Shown here: positions 10,801 through 19,775 of the stretch, piece after piece | Layout: every line of letters begins with the position of its first letter | How positions within the stretch are numbered: the stretch's first letter is position 1 | NCBI GenBank assembly: GCA_945898725.1 | Contig: CAMDIK010000005.1 | Span: 1 to 64,000, forward strand | Direction: 5' to 3' | Source: Rickettsia typhi | Lineage (GTDB): Bacteria > Pseudomonadota > Alphaproteobacteria > Rickettsiales > Deianiraeaceae | Length of the DNA: 64,000 nt | Program-made: the position numbers and the translations under genes | The notes under the pieces: generated by a model | The model's database searches: none | Seen by the model: only the letters and a program-made list of their open reading frames with translations | Told to the model about the DNA's origin: nothing

Positions 10801-12573
10801 TTATATTAACTTTTTTGGATCCAAAATAATTTCCCACTCTGAAAGCTTTACCTTTCCCTCACCACCATTGTCAGTTAAAAATCCCAGCTCTACCGCAGAT
10901 TCCTTTAAGGTTAGGTTATTTTTGTGGGCATTTTTGGCAATCGCAGCAGCATTGTCATAGCCTATATATGGATTTAGCGCCGTCACTAGCATCAAAGACT
11001 GATCTAATAATTGCTTAATTCTATCTTCATTCGCGGTAATTCCGGTAAGGCAATTGTCAATAAAGCTGTTAATTCCATCGGAAAGCATGTTAATTGATTC
11101 AACGATATTCCTAATAATCATCGGGCGAAAAACGTTTAATTCAAAATGCCCCTGCATGCCACCAGTTGTTACGGCAACATTATTTCCCATAACCTGGCAG
11201 GCTATCATAGTTAGAGCTTCGCATTGAGTTGGATTGACTTTTCCGGGCATTATTGAGCTTCCGGGTTCGTTTTCAGGAAGAGAAATTTCCCCAAGTCCGG
11301 AGCGTGGCCCAGATGCTAAAAATCTAATATCATTAGCAATTTTCATAATTGCAGCGGCTAAAGTATTTAAACTTCCATGAAATTGAACCAGGTCGTCATT
11401 CGCCGCCAAAGCAAAGAATTTATTGCCTTCAGACTTAAATTTGCCTGAAAAAGCAAGCCCTTTTTTAAAAACCTTGGTTTCAATCATGTTAGACATATTG
11501 CTACTAGAGCATGCAACTATTTGGTGCTTCAAAATTTCAGAACGCATTTGAGATATTCCTGAAATCGTGGTTAGATTTTCAGCAAAATTTTCAGCAAAAC
11601 CATCTGGGCAATTTATCCCCGTTCCCACGGCAGTTCCACCCTGTGCCAAGCTTTCAATAAACTCTAAACTATAGCAAATATTAAATAACGAGTGCTTGAT
11701 TTGCGCCTTATAGCCTGAAAATTCCTGCCCCAAAGTTACCGGGGTTGCGTCCTGCGTGTGAGTTCTCCCGATTTTTACAATTTCGGCAAACTTCACCTCT
11801 TTTTCACGTAAAGCATTAGAAAATTTAACCAAAGTTGGAATTAATTTCTGATAAGCAAGCAGCGTGGTTGCAAGGTGCATCGCGGTTGGAAAAGTGTCAT
11901 TTGAAGATTGCCCGAGATTCACGTGGTCATTCGGGTGTACCGGGTTTTTTCCACCTTTTTTGCCGGTTTCAATTTCATTTGCCACCGATGCAATAACTTC
12001 ATTTACGTTCATATTTGTTTGAGTTCCAGAGCCCGTTTGCCAAACAACCAAAGGGAATTCATTCTCGTAAAACCAGTCAAAAATATTTTTATCTTCAGCG
12101 ATGTTATTGCTTTTTCTAATATTTTGAATAATATTTCGCTGATTTTTTATATACTCCGGGGTGTATTTTGCCAGTGCAAATTTTTGCATTTCCGCATCAT
12201 CATTGCCCATTTCTCGCGATGGATTTTCAAGCCATTTAACCCATTCGCTGTGATTGCATATAGATAATTCAGACTGAATTGAGTCAAAAACTCCGATTAT
12301 TATATTAACGCTATCGATGATTTTATCGCAAATTTCTGGGGTAATTTTGGCAAGCTCAATATCGCTTGGATTTAAAACTTTTAATCGTTTGCTTGTCATC
12401 GCTGCAGCTTTTTTTATTAAAAGCATTGAATATACTACCTCTTTTGGCATTTTATGACCAGCATTGCTAGTGCAAATTGGAAAATTTTGAATTGACCTCT
12501 GTGTTTGCGCTCCGTAATATCTATTAGAAGGCACTTTAATATCGCCCATCGTATCTTTTTCTATTCTGAACAT
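10801..12573 (-). CDS. fumC: Class II fumarate hydratase with two in-frame insertions
   Basis: RIEKDTMGDIKVPSNRYYGAQTQRS, WQTGSGTQTNMNVNEV, GQSSNDTFPTAMH, GEISLPENEPGSSIMPGKVNPTQCE; longer than typical FumC. Confidence 0.93.
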   Translation of the reverse strand: MFRIEKDTMGDIKVPSNRYYGAQTQRSIQNFPICTSNAGHKMPKEVVYSMLLIKKAAAMTSKRLKVLNPSDIELAKITPEICDKIIDSVNIIIGVFDSIQSELSICNHSEWVKWLENPSREMGNDDAEMQKFALAKYTPEYIKNQRNIIQNIRKSNNIAEDKNIFDWFYENEFPLVVWQTGSGTQTNMNVNEVIASVANEIETGKKGGKNPVHPNDHVNLGQSSNDTFPTAMHLATTLLAYQKLIPTLVKFSNALREKEVKFAEIVKIGRTHTQDATPVTLGQEFSGYKAQIKHSLFNICYSLEFIESLAQGGTAVGTGINCPDGFAENFAENLTTISGISQMRSEILKHQIVACSSSNMSNMIETKVFKKGLAFSGKFKSEGNKFFALAANDDLVQFHGSLNTLAAAIMKIANDIRFLASGPRSGLGEISLPENEPGSSIMPGKVNPTQCEALTMIACQVMGNNVAVTTGGMQGHFELNVFRPMIIRNIVESINMLSDGINSFIDNCLTGITANEDRIKQLLDQSLMLVTALNPYIGYDNAAAIAKNAHKNNLTLKESAVELGFLTDNGGEGKVKLSEWEIILDPKKLI

Positions 12574-12645
12574 TTGCATCAACAAATACTATACTAGTTT
12601 GTATATAGTGAAAGTTACTTGTCAATATTTTTTTGCAACTCTGTT

Positions 12646-12680
12646 GAAAAAATCCCCGCACATTAAAAATGCACGGGGGT
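12646..12680 (-). terminator. Rho-independent terminator downstream of the Ala/Gln-rich gene
   Basis: Minus strand CCCCCGTGCA-TTTTTAA-TGTGCGGGG followed by ATTTTTT. Confidence 0.65.
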
Positions 12681-12714
12681 AAAAAGTTGTAATTAAAATT
12701 ACAAACTAAAGCAA

Positions 12715-13404
12715 TTAAGCGTTAGCACCTTCAGCAGCTTGCGCAGCTTGTTGAGCCATAACGTTTGCAGCAGTTTGCGCTTCAATTGCAGCATTTCTTG
12801 CAGCTTGAGCAGCATTTTGTGCGCCTTGAGCAGCATTTTGTGCGCCTTGAGCATAATTAGTAGCTTGTTGAGCAGCAGCAATGCATTGAGACATTTTAGC
12901 AGCCTCGTGTGCATTTTGTGGTTCAGCTTCTTGAGCAGCTTGAGCAGCAGCTTGAGCAGCTTGAGCACATTTGTATGCACCATCAGCAGAAGCTTGAGCA
13001 GCAGCAGCTTGAGCTTGAGCAGCAGTAGCTTGAGCTTGAGCGGCGTTAGCTTGTGATTGAGTAGCCTCGATTAAGAATTGCAATTGTTGTGCAGCCTTAG
13101 AAGAGCATTCTTGAGATCCATTAGCAATGAATTCAGCGCACTCTTGAATCAAGTTAGCAGAAGCTTGAACGAACATTTGAGAACGGTAATTCTCTTGTTG
13201 CGCCAAGTTAGCAGCAGCTTGAGCTTGAGCTTGAGCAGCTTGAGCAGAATGAGCAGAAGCTTGAGCTTGAGAAGCTTGAGCTTGAGCAGCTTGAGCAGCT
13301 ACATTTTCAAAATAAGCTTGAACTTGTTGCTGGCTCGCTTGCGCTTCCCATTGTTGTTGTGGTGCTAGGGCTAATTTTCTAGCAGATTGTGATTGTCTAG
13401 ACAT
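12715..13404 (-). CDS. Ala/Gln-rich low-complexity protein (229 aa), predicted helical
   Basis: Long intact ORF dominated by AQA/AQAAQ repeats (AAQAAQAQASQAQASAHSAQAAQAQAQAAANLAQQ...), with its own terminator. Confidence 0.8.
   Translation of the reverse strand: MSRQSQSARKLALAPQQQWEAQASQQQVQAYFENVAAQAAQAQASQAQASAHSAQAAQAQAQAAANLAQQENYRSQMFVQASANLIQECAEFIANGSQECSSKAAQQLQFLIEATQSQANAAQAQATAAQAQAAAAQASADGAYKCAQAAQAAAQAAQEAEPQNAHEAAKMSQCIAAAQQATNYAQGAQNAAQGAQNAAQAARNAAIEAQTAANVMAQQAAQAAEGANA
12740..13320 (-). repeat. Degenerate short tandem repeats within the Ala/Gln-rich ORF
   Basis: Repeated gcagcttgagc / gcttgagcttgagcagc units on the + strand. Confidence 0.75.
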
Positions 13405-13543
13405 GTTAAATAACTAAAAACTATGGCTAAATTAACAATTGACATTTAATTGTCAAGAAATATTTTTAAAAGTATAAAAAAATCTTGATTTTTGTATATT
13501 CAATCATATATACACAATATAATTTATATATTAATATATTTAT

Positions 13544-14560
13544 ATGCAAAGCTCAGAAGAGGAAAAAAAGAAAAAAGAAGAGGAAGAGAGGAAGAAGCAA
13601 GCCGCAAAACCCCAGCCACAAAATGTCAACGAAACTAGCGTTGCAGTAACGGGATCGTCCAATGCTGAACAACAAAACTCACTTCCACCGCAGCCAGGCG
13701 CAGCAGATGAATCAGTAGCACTGACAGATAGTGTTGGTGTTAAACCTTTAGAAGATGGGGAAGTTTTCAACATAGCGCTCTTGCTAGATCCTGAATCAAT
13801 AACACAAATAAGTGCAGACATCAAAAAAATAATAGATAAGGTTGAGCAAGATGCACTTATTCTTATTGAAGATTTGATCAAATCATTGCACAAGGAACTA
13901 GGCAGTAAGCTTCCCGAAGGCATTGCTAATTTTCTAAAAAATATAACTTCTTCCAATGCTCTAAACATAGAAGAAATTCAAAAACAATTAATGACATCAA
14001 TGCAAGCCTCTGGTGTATCAGAAAAGGTAAAGGGGAAAATTCAGAGCTTGGTAGATAAAGCGTTAGACAAAATAAAGGATATTAAAAAACACGGGGAAGA
14101 AAAAGTTGACAAAATATTGACCAAGAAGCAAACCGAACTCAAAGCTGGAGTTAATGAGGATATCAAGCATGCCTTAGCCAGCGTAAAACCCGAAGATCTA
14201 AATTCCGAAAAAACAAAGAAGGAAGTTCAAGAGATATTAAAAAAATATGGCATCAAAGCCGATACAGTACAAAATATTACAAGAACTTCGGACGGCATTC
14301 GCATTCAAATTGCAATAACACCAACCCCAGAGCAAAACAAATTGACTCAGCTGGGTAAGGCATTAATGTCGCCAGATAGGGTGGGTAAGATGGAGGCTGC
14401 CGAGGCAAAAAGGCAAGCGGTAGCGGCAATGTCAAGCCCCGAAGAAGGTGTGAACGTGGTAGGCAATAAGATTGATAGTAATCGCGGTAAGAGTGGTTTT
14501 GCTGCAAAAGAGGTTGCAAAACGAGAAAGTAATAGCAAATCATCACCATTGCGTTCGTAG
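13544..14560 (+). CDS. Charged orphan protein with Lys/Glu-rich N-terminus (338 aa)
   Basis: MQSSEEEKKKKEEEERKKQAAKPQPQ...; no signal peptide or TM; helical amphipathic middle region. Confidence 0.7.
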   Translation: MQSSEEEKKKKEEEERKKQAAKPQPQNVNETSVAVTGSSNAEQQNSLPPQPGAADESVALTDSVGVKPLEDGEVFNIALLLDPESITQISADIKKIIDKVEQDALILIEDLIKSLHKELGSKLPEGIANFLKNITSSNALNIEEIQKQLMTSMQASGVSEKVKGKIQSLVDKALDKIKDIKKHGEEKVDKILTKKQTELKAGVNEDIKHALASVKPEDLNSEKTKKEVQEILKKYGIKADTVQNITRTSDGIRIQIAITPTPEQNKLTQLGKALMSPDRVGKMEAAEAKRQAVAAMSSPEEGVNVVGNKIDSNRGKSGFAAKEVAKRESNSKSSPLRS

Positions 14561-14750
14561 TGAGGTTTGTAAAATAAAGGCTCAAGCCTTGTGCAAATGC
14601 TGATATGTTTGGCAAAAAGGATGATAGTTGTTGAAAACTGGGTATTAGTTCAATGCTTTTTTAAAGCCGACAGGAGTGCAACTCGCCCACAATAGAAAAA
14701 ATATACAATCACTCTCGCAGTGTTGTAATTCTTCAAGCCAATCAAGCAAA

Positions 14751-14827
14751 TGGCGCACCCAGAAGGAATCGAACCCTCAGCCTTTGCCACCGGAAGACAA
14801 CGCTCTATCCAATTGAGCTATGGGTGC
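14751..14827 (-). tRNA. tRNA-Arg (anticodon CCG), 3' CCA encoded
   Basis: Reverse complement GCACCCATAGCTCAATTGGATAGAGCGTTGTCTTCCGGTGGCAAAGGCTGAGGGTTCGATTCCTTCTGGGTGCGCCA; loop TTCCGGT. Confidence 0.96.
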
Positions 14828-15034
14828 ATTTGTCATGAATTTTATAATTAAAAATCGTAATATTAGCGCAATTGAGCAAAAGGCAGTCAGGTAGATAATG
14901 CCGGAAAGATTTACATCCTCCCAAATAAAAAATAACATCATCGGCGTTGTAATAAACAACCCAAGAAGCCAAGCTTTTAGCTTGTCAAATACGTAAAAAT
15001 CTCCATTTTTCGACCTTTTTAGCTTAAACCTCAT
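14777..15034 (-). CDS. Small putative membrane protein; ORF C-terminus overlaps tRNA-Arg
   Basis: Start overlaps the upstream stop as ATGA; two hydrophobic segments ([36 protein letters not shown]); last residues [16 protein letters not shown] are tRNA-derived. Confidence 0.45.
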   Translation of the reverse strand: MRFKLKRSKNGDFYVFDKLKAWLLGLFITTPMMLFFIWEDVNLSGIIYLTAFCSIALILRFLIIKFMTNAPIAQLDRALSSGGKG

Positions 15035-15948
15035 GCGAAATTAAACAAACCTTGACTGTCAACCACCTTAATATCGGCATCATTTTTAATATTAAAAATC
15101 TTTAGCAATGCTTCACTAGGGTATTTTTTACATAAATCAACAACATTTTGCGATATTTCTGCAAAATTCAATTTATTACAAGTATTTATAGGGAATTCTT
15201 CCAATAATTTTTCGCTGTAAATTAATTTTGTCAAGGAAAGAGAAAGGTAAGCGCTATCCCTTCCTGCCGCCAACAAATCGCCCGTTTTGCTTGGCGATAT
15301 AGCAGAAATATTGTTATAAATACCGTCAAGATTGCTATATTTTGCTAATAATTCTATAGCTTTTTTCGGACCAATGCCCATAACCCCGGGGATGTTGTCA
15401 CTGGAATCTCCAATTAGCGCAAGATAATCAGCTATTTGATCTGGCAAAACCCCAAAATTTTCAAAAACCTGCGCAGAATGAATAAAGCTTTTAGTTTTAA
15501 CTGAGTAAACAGAAACTTTGTCAGACACCAACTGCATTAAGTCTTTGTCAAAAGTTGCAATTACCACATTTAACCCCGTTTTTTCTGCGAATTTGGCATA
15601 GGTATTAATAATATCATCAGCCTCCAGGCCATCATAGCGAATATTTCCCGCCTGCATTGTGGATAAAAAACTATCTAAAATTGCAAATTGTGGCTTTAAA
15701 TCTTCCGGGCATTTTATGCGATTTGCCTTATATTCCGGGTAAATTTCGTGTCTTTTGTTCGCGCCTGACCCATCTAGAGCCAGTAACAAATATGAATGTT
15801 GCACCTCTTGCGCGATGGAAAAAATAGTTTTTATCGCCCCATAAACTGCATTTATATTCAAATTTTCATTAACTATCATAGGCTTTATGCCGTAATATGC
15901 ACGAAAAAGCAAACCATATACATCAATAATCAAAAGAGTTTCTTTCAT
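15031..15948 (-). CDS. Standalone 5'-3' exonuclease (PolA N-terminal-type, FEN domain)
   Basis: IIDVYGLLFRAYYG, LLALDGSGANKRHEIYPEYKANR, YDGLEADDIINTYA, ALIGDSSDNIPGVMGIGPKKAIELL; stops after about 305 aa, no polymerase domain. Confidence 0.92.
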   Translation of the reverse strand: MKETLLIIDVYGLLFRAYYGIKPMIVNENLNINAVYGAIKTIFSIAQEVQHSYLLLALDGSGANKRHEIYPEYKANRIKCPEDLKPQFAILDSFLSTMQAGNIRYDGLEADDIINTYAKFAEKTGLNVVIATFDKDLMQLVSDKVSVYSVKTKSFIHSAQVFENFGVLPDQIADYLALIGDSSDNIPGVMGIGPKKAIELLAKYSNLDGIYNNISAISPSKTGDLLAAGRDSAYLSLSLTKLIYSEKLLEEFPINTCNKLNFAEISQNVVDLCKKYPSEALLKIFNIKNDADIKVVDSQGLFNFA

Positions 15949-16793
15949 GCCCTATTTTTATAATAAAATCTATCAGCAACCCTAGCATCAAGATATTGAA
16001 TATTAGACCCAGAATCGGTAATTGCAAGCTTTTTTATCGCAATATCGCAGATTAATTGCATGCTATATTGAGTAATTGCCGCCGGTAACATAATAACTGT
16101 GCCATTTTTTAGAGCAATATTCCACCTTCGATTCGCAATATTTTCGTATTTTACAATATTACTCACAACATCCGGGCAGTTTTGCAAAGTTTGATATAAA
16201 TTTTGATAAATAGCCAAGTTTTCAATAGATAAGTCTCTGATTGTTGGAAATCTATAGCCAGAAAAATTCTTGTTATTTGCAGACCAGTATTTACCTGAAT
16301 CATCAATTAAATAGCCCATTTCACCAGATTCACCCTCCATTGCAGCAATTATATTCACCTCTTGCACATTTATATTCAAAGAGCGAAATGGCCGGCGCGT
16401 TATTGCAACGCTTTTCGTAAATGGAAGTTTTAGAATTTCAGCCTTAATCAATTGCATTTGCGACATAGTTTCGTCGATATTTGCTGAAGATTTTACGATA
16501 TTTTCCACCTCCTCTTTTGGAATATACTTTAATGAATTAATCTTAACTTTTTTCACATCCATCAAGTTATTATCAATAAAATTTATACCATATTGCACGT
16601 TATGCACAATGTAAATTAGAAATTTTGCCACAGACAGCAACCTGTCTTTCTTTTTGTAAATAACATAAGATGATGCGCAAATGGAAAATACCAGCATTAA
16701 AACATAAAACCAGTCACGAATTCTGCGAAATCCCCGATGAATTCGTATCATTTTAACCGATTTGGCGCCTGTATAATCACTTGCAATATGCAT
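15945..16793 (-). CDS. ftsQ: Cell division protein FtsQ (POTRA/FtsQ)
   Basis: Single N-terminal TM, POTRA-like KINSLKYIPKEEVENIV...MQLIKAEILKLPFTKSVAITRRPFRSLNINVQE, LDARVADRFYYK; adjacent to ddl. Confidence 0.88.
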   Translation of the reverse strand: MHIASDYTGAKSVKMIRIHRGFRRIRDWFYVLMLVFSICASSYVIYKKKDRLLSVAKFLIYIVHNVQYGINFIDNNLMDVKKVKINSLKYIPKEEVENIVKSSANIDETMSQMQLIKAEILKLPFTKSVAITRRPFRSLNINVQEVNIIAAMEGESGEMGYLIDDSGKYWSANNKNFSGYRFPTIRDLSIENLAIYQNLYQTLQNCPDVVSNIVKYENIANRRWNIALKNGTVIMLPAAITQYSMQLICDIAIKKLAITDSGSNIQYLDARVADRFYYKNRA

Positions 16794-17742
16794 CGTATAT
16801 CATCAAAGCAACTAAGGTTTGAAAATCCACACTCTGGCGCGCGGCAACATCCGGAACTATGGACAACTTGGTCATTCCCGGGTGGGTGTTAATTTCTAGT
16901 AAATATAGGGTATTATTTTGCATATCAACCCTAAAATCCACCCTTGCAATTCCGCTACAATTCAGCGCTTTATATGCAGTTTCGGCATATTCTATGGCAT
17001 TATTTGATAATTCTTCGCTAATTCTAGCCGGAAAAATGTGTTCTGTAAGTCCATCGGTGTATTTATTTTTATAATCATAAAAACCGCTTTTTGGCGATAA
17101 TTCCAAAGATCCCACCGCCTTTCCAAAAAATACGGGGGTGCTAATTTCTACTCCATCTATATATTTTTGCACCAAAAAATGTTCACTTTTTGAATCATTG
17201 ATTTGGGAATAATTCCACTGTGCATCCGATTGATTTAAAATCACAACACCCACGGAAGACCCGTCATCATTGGGTTTTATTACCAATTTATCTGTTTGAA
17301 GTTGCGTAAAAAAATCGGCAATATTTTCCTTTATAATGTCTTTTTTATCAACCCTAATACTTGGAATCACGGGGGCGCCCCACTGCTCGCATAAAATTTG
17401 CGCAATATCTTTTTGCATTCCGCAAAAGGATGGGTAATAACCGCTGTGGGTATATTTATACCCCAAAAAATCCAACAAAACCGGCAATCTTCCGTCTTCA
17501 CCAAATGTTCCATGCATCGCATTTAGAACCACGTCAGGGTGATAAAGCTGAATTTCTGCGATTAAATTATTGCTAAATTCAATCATTCTGTGTGGAATTT
17601 TAAGCACAACCAAAGCTTCCTGAAAAGACTTCGCAGTATCCCTGGAAACGGCAGATTCGGAAAATTTCCCACCAAAAACCACCGCAACTTTTAAGGTTGA
17701 AAAGTCAAATTTCTTAATATCATTTATGAATTTTTCTAGCAT
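16777..17742 (-). CDS. ddl: D-alanine--D-alanine ligase
   Basis: VVFGGKFSESAVSRDTA, NAMHGTFGEDGRLP, VIKPNDDGSSVGV, ARVDFRVD...LLEINTHPGMT. Confidence 0.96.
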   Translation of the reverse strand: MLEKFINDIKKFDFSTLKVAVVFGGKFSESAVSRDTAKSFQEALVVLKIPHRMIEFSNNLIAEIQLYHPDVVLNAMHGTFGEDGRLPVLLDFLGYKYTHSGYYPSFCGMQKDIAQILCEQWGAPVIPSIRVDKKDIIKENIADFFTQLQTDKLVIKPNDDGSSVGVVILNQSDAQWNYSQINDSKSEHFLVQKYIDGVEISTPVFFGKAVGSLELSPKSGFYDYKNKYTDGLTEHIFPARISEELSNNAIEYAETAYKALNCSGIARVDFRVDMQNNTLYLLEINTHPGMTKLSIVPDVAARQSVDFQTLVALMIYDAYCK

Positions 17743-17744
17743 AA

Positions 17745-18509
17745 TTACGACAAAAGTAACAATAAAAACGGTGCTGAAAGCGTAATGCTGTCCATTCTGT
17801 CCATCAACCCTCCGTGACCAGGCATAATATTGCCGGTATCTTTAATATTAAAGCGCCTTTTCAAATAAGACTCAAGTAAGTCGCTGGATTGTGCTAAAAT
17901 TGCAATAATGCAAGCAACAATTCCCAGTCCAATCACACCTAAATCGCCAAATTTCGTATTACGAACGGTTAAAGTGAATAAAATTCCAACTATAAATGCG
18001 CATAAAATACCGCCAGATGCGCCGGAAACGGTTTTTCCCGGGCTAATTGCGGGTGCAAGTTTTCGCCCGCCAACCTTTCTTCCAATAAAATACGCCCCGC
18101 AGTCTGTTGCCCAAATTACCGCAAAATACCAAAATAAAATTGACCCCCCATATATAAAATGGCGAATATTTATCAAAGATGCAATTGGTAAAACTGTGTA
18201 CACAATTCCCCCAAAATACCAGTATTTATGCTGAACTCCCTCGGTTGACTTGATCATATTTTTCCACTCATCAAATATAATCACGGCAAATAGAAGCATT
18301 AATACATCAAAAATCAAACCGCCAAGCAACAGGGATAATATAAAAATAAACCCAAAAATAAGCCCGCTTTTCACCCTAATCGCAGTTTCGCTGTTTTTAT
18401 TCAAAAGTGCGTTGGAGTGCTGCGATGCAAAATTAGCAATTTTCACCCTTGTGCCATCCAAAACCTTAAATAAATCCTTTAAAATAAGCATAAAAACATC
18501 AAACACCAA
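17745..18509 (-). CDS. cdsA: Phosphatidate cytidylyltransferase
   Basis: WATDCGAYFIGRKVGGRKLAPAISPGKTVSGASGG...SYLKRRFNIKDTGNIMPGHGGLMDRMDS. Confidence 0.96.
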   Translation of the reverse strand: MVFDVFMLILKDLFKVLDGTRVKIANFASQHSNALLNKNSETAIRVKSGLIFGFIFILSLLLGGLIFDVLMLLFAVIIFDEWKNMIKSTEGVQHKYWYFGGIVYTVLPIASLINIRHFIYGGSILFWYFAVIWATDCGAYFIGRKVGGRKLAPAISPGKTVSGASGGILCAFIVGILFTLTVRNTKFGDLGVIGLGIVACIIAILAQSSDLLESYLKRRFNIKDTGNIMPGHGGLMDRMDSITLSAPFLLLLLS

Positions 18510-19182
18510 AATTTCTTATCCTATGATTATAATCATTAATTGCAATATGCAAGCTTTTTTCATTAAAATCTGGCCAAAGCTCATCAGTAAAATATAATTC
18601 CGCATAAGCTGCCTGCCAAAGTAAAAAATTGCTCAATCTTTTGCACCCGCCCGTGCGAATAATTAAGTCTGGATCGGGCACGTTACCCGTGTATAGCAAT
18701 GCTGAAAAATCATCAATACTGCATGGTTTTTTGCTGCAAATTGCCCTTTCCACAGCGCGAATTATTTCCTGGCGCGAACCATAATTTATTGCCAAAGTAA
18801 CACATATAGCATCGCTATTTTTTCCAGTCTGATCGCACAATTTTAGCAATTTATTTTGCAAATCTTGCGGCAATTTTTCTATATCACCTATTATCATAAA
18901 ACGAAATCTCTTGTCATTTTGAAATTTTTCTAAATTACTATCTATATATTCTCGCATCAAGCCAAAAAGGCTATCTACCTCATCTTGCGATCTTGACCAG
19001 TTTTCAGCAGAAAAAACGTAAAATGTGACAAATTTTATAGATAATTTGTGCAATTCTTCCAATATTAATTGGATATTTTTCACGCCCTGCCTGTGCCCAG
19101 CTTTTTCAGGAAGCATTCTAGACCTTGCCCATCTGCGATTTCCATCCATAATTAATGCAATATGTTTCAGTGAGCTGCTCAC
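18499..19182 (-). CDS. uppS: Undecaprenyl (isoprenyl) diphosphate synthase
   Basis: HIALIMDGNRRWARSR, YVFSAENWSRSQDEV, DPDLIIRTGGCKRLSNFLLWQAAYAELYFTDELWPDF. Confidence 0.97.
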   Translation of the reverse strand: MSSSLKHIALIMDGNRRWARSRMLPEKAGHRQGVKNIQLILEELHKLSIKFVTFYVFSAENWSRSQDEVDSLFGLMREYIDSNLEKFQNDKRFRFMIIGDIEKLPQDLQNKLLKLCDQTGKNSDAICVTLAINYGSRQEIIRAVERAICSKKPCSIDDFSALLYTGNVPDPDLIIRTGGCKRLSNFLLWQAAYAELYFTDELWPDFNEKSLHIAINDYNHRIRNFGV

Positions 19183-19230
19183 GAAAAAATAAAATTTATC
19201 GAAAGTAAGACAATTATTTTAATATTCAAG

Positions 19231-19770
19231 TTATTTATACTCCAAAGCCAATGACCAATAATTATTGGCAGATTTTTGAATGTAATTTAATTCTTCCTGG
19301 CTTAAATTTCGCATAAATCTTGCAGGCCTTCCACCCCACAACTCACCAGATTTTACAACTTTTCCAGGCGAAAGCAAACTTCCTGCCGCAAGCATAGAAT
19401 TTGTCTCAACCCGTGACAAATCCATCAAAATTGAGCCCATTCCAACAAAAGAATTATTTTCAATAGTGCAGGCGTGAATAATGCAACTATGCCCCACGGT
19501 AACGTTATCTCCAATAAAAACATCGCCGCCGCCATCAGAAGTTTTATTTATTGGATGATTTGGGCGAGTGCCATGAATAACAGTTTGATCTTGAATGTTT
19601 GTTTTTGATCCAATGTAAATCTTTGAAACATCCCCGCGAACAACACAGCCATACCATATGCTGGCATTTTGTAAAACCGTCACATTACCCGATATAACTA
19701 CATTTTCAGCAATAAAAGCATTTGAACTTATATCAGGTAGTTGATTATTAAATCTCTTGATAATACTCAT
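19231..19770 (-). CDS. Gamma carbonic anhydrase family protein (left-handed beta helix)
   Basis: Hexapeptide repeats; IWYGCVVRGDVSKIYIGSKTNIQDQTVIHGT, GDNVTVGHSCIIHACTI. Confidence 0.92.
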   Translation of the reverse strand: MSIIKRFNNQLPDISSNAFIAENVVISGNVTVLQNASIWYGCVVRGDVSKIYIGSKTNIQDQTVIHGTRPNHPINKTSDGGGDVFIGDNVTVGHSCIIHACTIENNSFVGMGSILMDLSRVETNSMLAAGSLLSPGKVVKSGELWGGRPARFMRNLSQEELNYIQKSANNYWSLALEYK

Positions 19771-19775
19771 TTGTG

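Noticed and set aside
12699-12983. Leu/Lys-rich ORF MVHTNVLKLLKLLLKLLKKLN... overlapping the Ala/Gln-rich gene
   Set aside because: Alternate frame of the same repetitive DNA; the AQA frame is longer and has a plausible start and terminator.
12740-13320. Possible CRISPR-like or intergenic tandem repeat
   Set aside because: Repeats are short, degenerate, lack spacers and are fully inside an open reading frame.
15031-15948. polA pseudogene fragment
   Set aside because: The nuclease ORF is intact, motif-complete and coupled at both ends, and no polymerase remnant follows, so it reads as a functional standalone gene.
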